From positions 1,255,301 to 1,319,300 of the forward strand of contig NZ_LT984804.1 of the NCBI RefSeq assembly GCF_900250115.1: DNA of 64,000 bases. The letters are read 5' to 3'. Each line of letters starts with the position of its first letter. The stretch's first letter is position 1. The stretch is from Cupriavidus taiwanensis (GTDB lineage Bacteria > Pseudomonadota > Gammaproteobacteria > Burkholderiales > Burkholderiaceae). The notes beneath the pieces are model-generated. The model was not told the origin of the DNA, searched no databases, and saw only the letters and a list, made by a program, of their open reading frames with translations. This document shows, one piece after another, positions 63,523 through 64,000 of the stretch. A program made the position numbers and the translations under genes.

Positions 63523-63849
63523 CCGTCTATTAAACGGGCCGGACACGAGCCGGCTCGTATCGGTGCGCGACCGGGGCAGCCGATCGAGGCTGGCCGTGCC
63601 GAACTCGCGGCGATGTGACCAGATCGCCCGCAAAGCCATGCGTGGAGCGGCTTTCGGGCTACGTGGCCTACATTTTGTTGCAAACCTTGCGTGATCGAAA
63701 CGTGACTTTTGCGTCTCGAGTTGCTATGGTTTATTGCGCATCGCAACAACCCGGACATGGTGTCCCGCGGGCAATCTGCCCCGCGCCAGGGCCTCGCCAC
63801 TCGGCGTCGGGCTCATCTCTTGCCGTGTCCTTCATCGTTCAGGCCGCCG
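63523..63849. other. Intergenic region
   Basis: About 330 bases without a convincing frame. AT-richer patches around 63690-63740 (CGTGACTTTTGCGTC, then TGCTATGGTTTATTG) may be the promoter of the next gene, but I cannot fix a -35/-10 pair. No terminator with a T-run is seen after the repeat-protein gene. Confidence 0.4.
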
Positions 63850-64000
63850 ATGCCGGCCGCTCCGATTCAACCGCTCACCCTGGCATACATGTCACAGATC
63901 GCCACGCCACCAACAGCCGTACCGTTTACCTTGCCCTGCGCCGGGCCGGAGGCCCGTCGCCGCGCCGCGCGCGCGGCGGCAGGGATCGCGGCCTGGCTTG
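63850..64000 (+). CDS. Start of an unidentified gene, cut by the window end
   Basis: An open frame from ATG 63850 runs to the last base. The first 50 residues contain TLAYMSQIATPPTAVPF and CAGPEARRRAARAAAGIAAWL; ATG 63889 is an alternative start. The Arg/Ala-rich stretch could be the amphipathic start of a membrane protein. Too little is present to name it. GC-rich DNA often has open frames, so the coding call itself is uncertain. Confidence 0.35.
   Translation, partial: MPAAPIQPLTLAYMSQIATPPTAVPFTLPCAGPEARRRAARAAAGIAAWL

Overview
The window is GC-rich, densely coded DNA whose gene content (FMN-riboswitch ribB, valine/isobutyrate catabolism, Entner-Doudoroff enzymes, PagL, entericidin, glutathione-dependent formaldehyde oxidation) suggests a beta-proteobacterium of the Burkholderiaceae, most likely Cupriavidus or a close relative. 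This is an inference from protein character; no 16S or other marker is present. No rRNA, tRNA, CRISPR array, transposase or phage gene was seen.

Layout. 1-3422: an HpcH/HpaI-type aldolase (cut by the window edge), a GlcD-type FAD oxidase and a metallo-beta-lactamase-fold hydrolase closed by a clear terminator. 3423-4406: about 1 kb without a gene, partly AT-rich, ending in a candidate promoter and leader. 4407-19921: a complete ABC-transporter-dependent (group 2/3 type) capsule locus, all on the + strand: kpsM-kpsT-kpsE-kpsD, two AT-rich serotype-specific genes, then kdsA, a kdsB-kdsC fusion, kdsD/kpsF, kpsC and kpsS. It encodes its own Kdo supply, the Kdo-linker transferases and the exporter. 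The only candidate polymer-building proteins are an alpha/beta hydrolase and an 1118-residue multidomain protein with an intact HAD phosphatase domain. 19922-20408: a non-coding stretch with a possible 35-residue membrane peptide and a run of 12 C.

20409-23308: an operon of a small membrane protein, a membrane-anchored alpha/beta hydrolase and a cytochrome P450. 23333-26692: an outer-membrane barrel protein, then a His-rich PadR regulator with a 30-bp perfect palindrome in front of it and a siderophore-interacting ferric reductase (NfeR/NfeF-like), and a small lipoprotein. 26813-35689: alaC, then the valine/isobutyryl-CoA pathway on the - strand (isobutyryl-CoA dehydrogenase, mmsA, mmsB, enoyl-CoA hydratase, 3-hydroxyisobutyryl-CoA hydrolase, ending with a Crp-like regulator), with a divergent AraC-type regulator. 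35698-37660: formaldehyde detoxification (S-formylglutathione hydrolase and its dehydrogenase). 37840-44763: a glycerol-type operon (MFS transporter, FGGY kinase, GlpD, an alkylglycerone-phosphate-synthase-like oxidase and a GlpP-family antiterminator) with an unusual structured leader.

44835-47800: an ATP/ADP-translocase-like carrier, a Tat-exported aldo/keto reductase and a VapBC pair. 48014-55558: two divergent operons around an RpiR regulator (rpiR-deacylase-ridA-gntP and deaminase-kdgK-eda). Read together they look like a route from N-acyl-D-glucosaminate, or a similar 2-amino sugar acid, through 2-keto-3-deoxygluconate to pyruvate and glyceraldehyde 3-phosphate. 55587-64000: a bidirectional terminator, an entericidin-like lipoprotein, a degenerate GGDEF-EAL protein, a CorC/HlyC-family membrane protein, an XRE regulator overlapping pagL tail to tail, the FMN riboswitch and ribB, and several small exported proteins including one built of FxPYxxGAK repeats.

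Coordinates come from reading frames, start-codon context and protein motifs seen in the sequence. Functional names rest on recognition of family motifs, not on a database search.
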